A stretch of DNA of 64,000 bases from Pseudomonas silesiensis. GTDB lineage: Bacteria; Pseudomonadota; Gammaproteobacteria; Pseudomonadales; Pseudomonadaceae. Below are positions 61,299-64,000 of the stretch, one piece after another; position 1 is the first letter of the stretch, and every line of letters begins with the position of its first letter. Location: NCBI RefSeq assembly GCF_001661075.1, contig NZ_CP014870.1:5275703-5339702 (forward strand), given 5' to 3'. A program made the translations under genes and the position numbers. The notes under the pieces are model-generated. The model ran no database searches and was not told the origin of the DNA. It saw nothing but the letters and a program-made list of their open reading frames with translations.

Positions 61299-61937
61299 AT
61301 GAATGCTGCAAAACGCCGGGAAATTTTCCGCAGGTTTCACGAAGACAACCCGGAACCGAAGACCGAACTGGCCTACTCGTCGCCGTTCGAATTACTGATC
61401 GCCGTGATCCTTTCGGCACAGTCGACCGATGTCGGCGTCAACAAGGCCACCGCCAAGCTCTATCCGGTGGCCAATACGCCGGCTGCGATTCATGCCTTGG
61501 GCGTCGAAGGCTTGTCGGAATACATCAAGACCATCGGCCTGTTCAACAGTAAAGCGAAAAACGTGATCGAGACCTGTCGTTTGCTGCTGGAGCGTCATGG
61601 CGGCGAAGTGCCGCAAACCCGCGAAGAGCTGGAAGCGCTGCCCGGCGTCGGTCGCAAAACGGCCAACGTGGTGCTTAATACCGCATTCCGTCAGCTGACC
61701 ATGGCCGTGGACACCCACATCTTCCGGGTCAGCAACCGAACCGGGATTGCTCCGGGCAAGAATGTGGTCGAGGTTGAAACAAAACTGATGAAGTTCGTGC
61801 CGAAGGAATACCTGCTCGATTCCCATCACTGGCTGATTCTCCACGGTCGCTACGTCTGCCTGGCTCGCAAGCCCCGCTGTGGCAGTTGCCGGATTGAAGA
61901 CCTCTGCGAATACAAGCACAAGACTTCGGACGATTGA
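61299..61937 (+). CDS. nth: Endonuclease III
   Basis: Protein of 212 residues. Helix-hairpin-helix LPGVGRKTANVVL with catalytic Lys120, catalytic Asp138 in MAVDTHIFRV, and the 4Fe-4S loop Cys187-x6-Cys194-x2-Cys197-x5-Cys203, all at E. coli numbering. It removes oxidised pyrimidines and cleaves at abasic sites. It ends the rnf operon, the same order as in enterobacteria and P. aeruginosa. GAGGAA is 12 nt before the ATG, a long spacing. Confidence 0.97.
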   Translation: MNAAKRREIFRRFHEDNPEPKTELAYSSPFELLIAVILSAQSTDVGVNKATAKLYPVANTPAAIHALGVEGLSEYIKTIGLFNSKAKNVIETCRLLLERHGGEVPQTREELEALPGVGRKTANVVLNTAFRQLTMAVDTHIFRVSNRTGIAPGKNVVEVETKLMKFVPKEYLLDSHHWLILHGRYVCLARKPRCGSCRIEDLCEYKHKTSDD

Positions 61938-61979
61938 GGCGCTATTAGGTTTATTGATTTATCGATTGAAAAAATCTTT

Positions 61980-62008
61980 TTTACCCGCCGCTCGAATGTC
62001 GATATAAG
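61980..62008 (+). promoter_or_regulatory. Sigma-70-like promoter of the PA3496-family gene
   Basis: TTTACC (61980-61985), 17 bp spacer, TATAAG (62003-62008), 36 bp before the ATG. Confidence 0.5.
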
Positions 62009-62044
62009 GGGCCCCAAAGGCAGTCTTAGCCTGGAGTTGACCCT

Positions 62045-62224
62045 ATGAGTACTGGCAAAGAGCAATTGGACGTAGAAGACGACTTCACCCCCGTTGAGGC
62101 TGATGACGCCGAACCTGTGGTTGAAGTGGCAAAGACCAACCTCAGCAAACGCCGCACCATTGACAATCTGCTGGAGGAGCGCCGACTGCAAAAGCAATTG
62201 GCCGATTACGATTTTGACCTATGA
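62045..62224 (+). CDS. PA3496-family small protein (putative envelope integrity protein)
   Basis: Frame of 59 codons: MSTGKEQLDVEDDFTPVEADDAEP at the start and NLSKRRTIDNLLEERRLQKQLADYDFDL at the end. Highly charged, acidic in the first half and basic and helical in the second; the KRR.IDNLLEERRL.K.L..YDFDL end is the signature of PA3496-like proteins, which sit beside nth in Pseudomonas. Molecular role unknown. TGGAG lies upstream of the ATG, a clear promoter precedes it and a terminator follows, so it is a monocistronic gene. Confidence 0.88.
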   Translation: MSTGKEQLDVEDDFTPVEADDAEPVVEVAKTNLSKRRTIDNLLEERRLQKQLADYDFDL

Positions 62225-62230
62225 CACCTT

Positions 62231-62257
62231 AAAAGCCTCCCTAAACGGAGGCTTTTT
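62231..62257 (+). terminator. Rho-independent terminator of the PA3496-family gene
   Basis: AAAAGCCTCC (62231-62240) pairs with GGAGGCTTTT (62247-62256), loop CTAAAC, with Ts at the end. Confidence 0.93.
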
Positions 62258-62312
62258 ACCAAGCGCCGCCCCCGATAAACGCCTCTAACGCTTAACGTCA
62301 ACGCTGCCGCCG

Positions 62313-62939
62313 TTACACCAGACCATTGCGTTGCGCCAATTCGATCAGATCAACCAGGGAGCGCGCATTGAGCTTCAATAACAAGCGAGTCTTGTAAGTG
62401 CTGACGGTTTTGTTGCTGAGGCACATTCCATCGGCAATCTCCTTGTTGGTTCTTCCCTGGGCCAATTGCTGCAACACCGTCATTTCCCGCCCCGACAGAC
62501 GATCCACCATATCGGACTCACTGGCATTCCCCAGACTGCAACGCACAGTGTGCAGGGCTTGATTCGGGAAATAACTGTAGCCTGACAACACGGCCTTTAT
62601 TGCACTAAGCAACTCCGTGAGATCCTGTTGCTTGCAGACATATCCGGCTGCCCCCGACTGCATGCAACGCATGGAGAAATGACCCGGTGCCTGGGACGTC
62701 AATATCAATACTTTCATTGGCATTGCCGCCGATGTCAGACGTGCAATGACTTCCAACCCATCGAGTTTCGGAATGCCAATATCGAGAATGACAATATCGG
62801 GCAGGAGTTCGCGAGCAAGTTGTAACGCATCCACGCCATTATCTGTTTCTGCAATGACTTCGTAGCCATGACGTTCCATCAGCATACGTACCGCGAGACG
62901 AATGACGGGGTGATCATCCACGATCAGCACTTTATTCAT
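62313..62939 (-). CDS. LuxR/NarL-family response regulator
   Basis: Protein of 208 residues. Receiver domain with Asp8/Asp9, phospho-acceptor Asp53 in VILDIGIPKLDG and lysine in GYVCKQQD; C-terminal LuxR helix-turn-helix with LSGREMTVLQQLAQGRTNKEIADGMCLSNKTVSTYKTRLLLKL. The pattern is of the BvgA/EvgA-like group that usually pairs with a hybrid sensor kinase, but no kinase is adjacent. The ATG at 62939 begins MNKVLIVDDHP; an upstream in-frame ATG at 62981 is not needed. Confidence 0.88.
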   Translation of the reverse strand: MNKVLIVDDHPVIRLAVRMLMERHGYEVIAETDNGVDALQLARELLPDIVILDIGIPKLDGLEVIARLTSAAMPMKVLILTSQAPGHFSMRCMQSGAAGYVCKQQDLTELLSAIKAVLSGYSYFPNQALHTVRCSLGNASESDMVDRLSGREMTVLQQLAQGRTNKEIADGMCLSNKTVSTYKTRLLLKLNARSLVDLIELAQRNGLV

Positions 62940-63431
62940 GGGCAAGTCCAATTTCGCTGTTCGAATTTTTAGAGCCCGCACAATAGCCTAGTCGTTTCAC
63001 CCATGGCATGCCGCCCCCCCCGGCCACCCACAGCAAGAGACATTCCCTACACACAACACAGATTATTCCTACAAAAATTCTTCGAATACACTGCTTCCGA
63101 AAACTCATCAGCTGCCCGATCTGTCACGCCTCGACAGTTTTTTGTATCTATATGCGACCACATAACAAACGAAAAGACTCAGGAGCCAAAAATCAGGCCT
63201 GCAACGATACTTGAACTATCTTGAAAAGTAACCGATATTTTCCAAACCAGAGCGCACATCAAAAACCATATCTTTCCAACCCCCCATTCACACAGCCAAA
63301 TAACAATAAAGAACCTAATATAATGTAACAGATATACCCGAAACACTAATAAGCAGTTACCCTCTTGAGTAGCAGACCTAAACCTTTCCCACAAACCCAT
63401 GAGCAAAGACAAACTTAAATGAGAATAAAAC
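62940..63431. other. AT-rich intergenic region without recognised genes
   Basis: Low-GC stretch between the response-regulator gene and the membrane protein gene. Only short frames without ribosome sites or family features occur. The composition differs clearly from the neighbouring core genes. Confidence 0.6.
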
Positions 63432-64000
63432 ATGGAAAATATCAAACAAAGGATCACCAACCCCCTGACACTCATTGCGATATTCGCAACACTGTCTGAA
63501 ACTTCAGCGGCTATCTCCCTGCCCTTCCTTGATGATGAAGAAAGAGATACCTACATCTGGTTCTTGATCAGCTTTCCTTTTTATTTGCTCTTTCTTTTCT
63601 TTGCCACACTCAACTTCAATTATCGGTCGCTTTATGCACCCTCCGATTTTGAAAACGGCGAACACTTCATCAAAGCCATGAACAATGCCGATCGCCCGGG
63701 CAAGACCGACTCCAGGCTGACATCAAAAAAAACGGCACGAAGGCAACCGAAGATTGATCCCGACCCCACACCCCCACCCTGTTGCGCACAGGACCTTCCA
63801 GGGACGGATCTGCAAACTGCGGCGGAGCACCACGTCCGCCTGCCGGAGCGGTTCAAAGACCTGTACATCGTCGATGTACGCGGGATGAGCCAAAAAATCG
63901 AGCTGGGCGCCTCGGTGGAGAAGATTCAACAGGAACAGGGAAAACCTGCGCACGCAATCGTGTTCATCACCTGTACTGAGTCAGAGAAACTACTGAAGGA
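63432..64000 (+). CDS. Membrane protein of unknown function, 3' end beyond window
   Basis: The ATG at 63432 (MENIKQRITNPLTLIAIFATLSE) opens a frame that runs off the window (189 codons visible). Two hydrophobic stretches lie at about 10-30 and 42-64 (YIWFLISFPFYLLFLFFATLNF), followed by NYRSLYAPSDFEN. The rest is soluble and cytoplasmic or secreted, with a Pro/Thr/Lys-rich linker near 100-120. NPLTLIAIFA...LPF...FATLNFN...LYAPSDF resembles a group of uncharacterised bacterial proteins I have seen, but I cannot name a domain. The first part is AT-richer than the second, which suggests a mosaic. Confidence 0.65.
   Translation, partial: MENIKQRITNPLTLIAIFATLSETSAAISLPFLDDEERDTYIWFLISFPFYLLFLFFATLNFNYRSLYAPSDFENGEHFIKAMNNADRPGKTDSRLTSKKTARRQPKIDPDPTPPPCCAQDLPGTDLQTAAEHHVRLPERFKDLYIVDVRGMSQKIELGASVEKIQQEQGKPAHAIVFITCTESEKLLK

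Noticed and set aside
63179..63475. Hydrophobic 98-codon minus-strand ORF
   Set aside because: It overlaps the start of the better supported plus-strand membrane protein, lies in AT-rich DNA and has no ribosome site or family resemblance.

Overview
The window is chromosomal DNA from a Pseudomonas of the P. fluorescens group. This rests on (i) high GC with strong codon bias, (ii) many REP/REPIN palindromes with the GTGGGAGCGAGC / GCTCGCTCCCAC arms typical of that group, and (iii) gene order that, from memory, follows P. aeruginosa blocks PA4363-PA4390 (argP, ACT protein, lysE, sodB, bifA, imelysin cluster, mexVW, inaA, colRS, groESL, fxsA) and PA3481-PA3496 (apbC, metG, rnf, nth, PA3496). No prophage, plasmid, IS transposase, CRISPR, rRNA or tRNA was recognised.

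Layout. 1-6715: partial enoyl-CoA hydratase, a ferredoxin-type reductase, class I fumarase and a DctB/DctD-like (MifSR-type) two-component pair. 7037-8356 is a KgtP-like dicarboxylate transporter behind a clear sigma-54 promoter with a palindromic activator site, so 3612-8356 reads as one sensing and uptake module. 8464-11428: small secreted protein, flavin reductase, ABM monooxygenase and AraC regulator. 11574-20040: a catabolic module on the minus strand (PotABCD-like ABC importer, aldehyde dehydrogenase, ThDP 2-oxoacid decarboxylase) with a divergent LysR gene; a duplicated operator-like sequence lies upstream of both the importer and the enzyme operon. 20045-23365: metallo-beta-lactamase-fold protein and LysR, a relic of an oxidoreductase gene, a small membrane protein and an AraC regulator. 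23689-29707: DHA2 exporter, REP tandem array, coiled-coil membrane protein, SDR, ArgP, ACT protein and LysE/ArgO exporter.

29884-45217: sodB and bifA flank a variable insertion holding an AT-richer OsmC-like gene, a DUF6124-type gene with a hairpin-rich leader, REPs and a multi-hairpin repeat element. Then come an imelysin / di-haem oxidoreductase / imelysin / DUF1513 envelope cluster behind a Fur-like palindrome, and a MexVW-type RND pump. 45403-54973: a small membrane protein, InaA and a methyltransferase behind a probable ColR box, then ColRS, GroESL, FxsA, a HugZ-like protein, SDR and ApbC. 55336-62939: metG, a divergent rnfABDGE-nth cluster, a PA3496-family protein and a LuxR-type response regulator. 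The last kilobase is AT-rich and ends in a partial membrane protein gene.

The most unusual object is the Rnf cluster at 57530-61273. It has no rnfC, its RnfB lacks the N-terminal membrane anchor and carries a long charged tail, and RnfA/RnfE have lost three of the four cysteines that normally hold the intramembrane [2Fe-2S] cluster.
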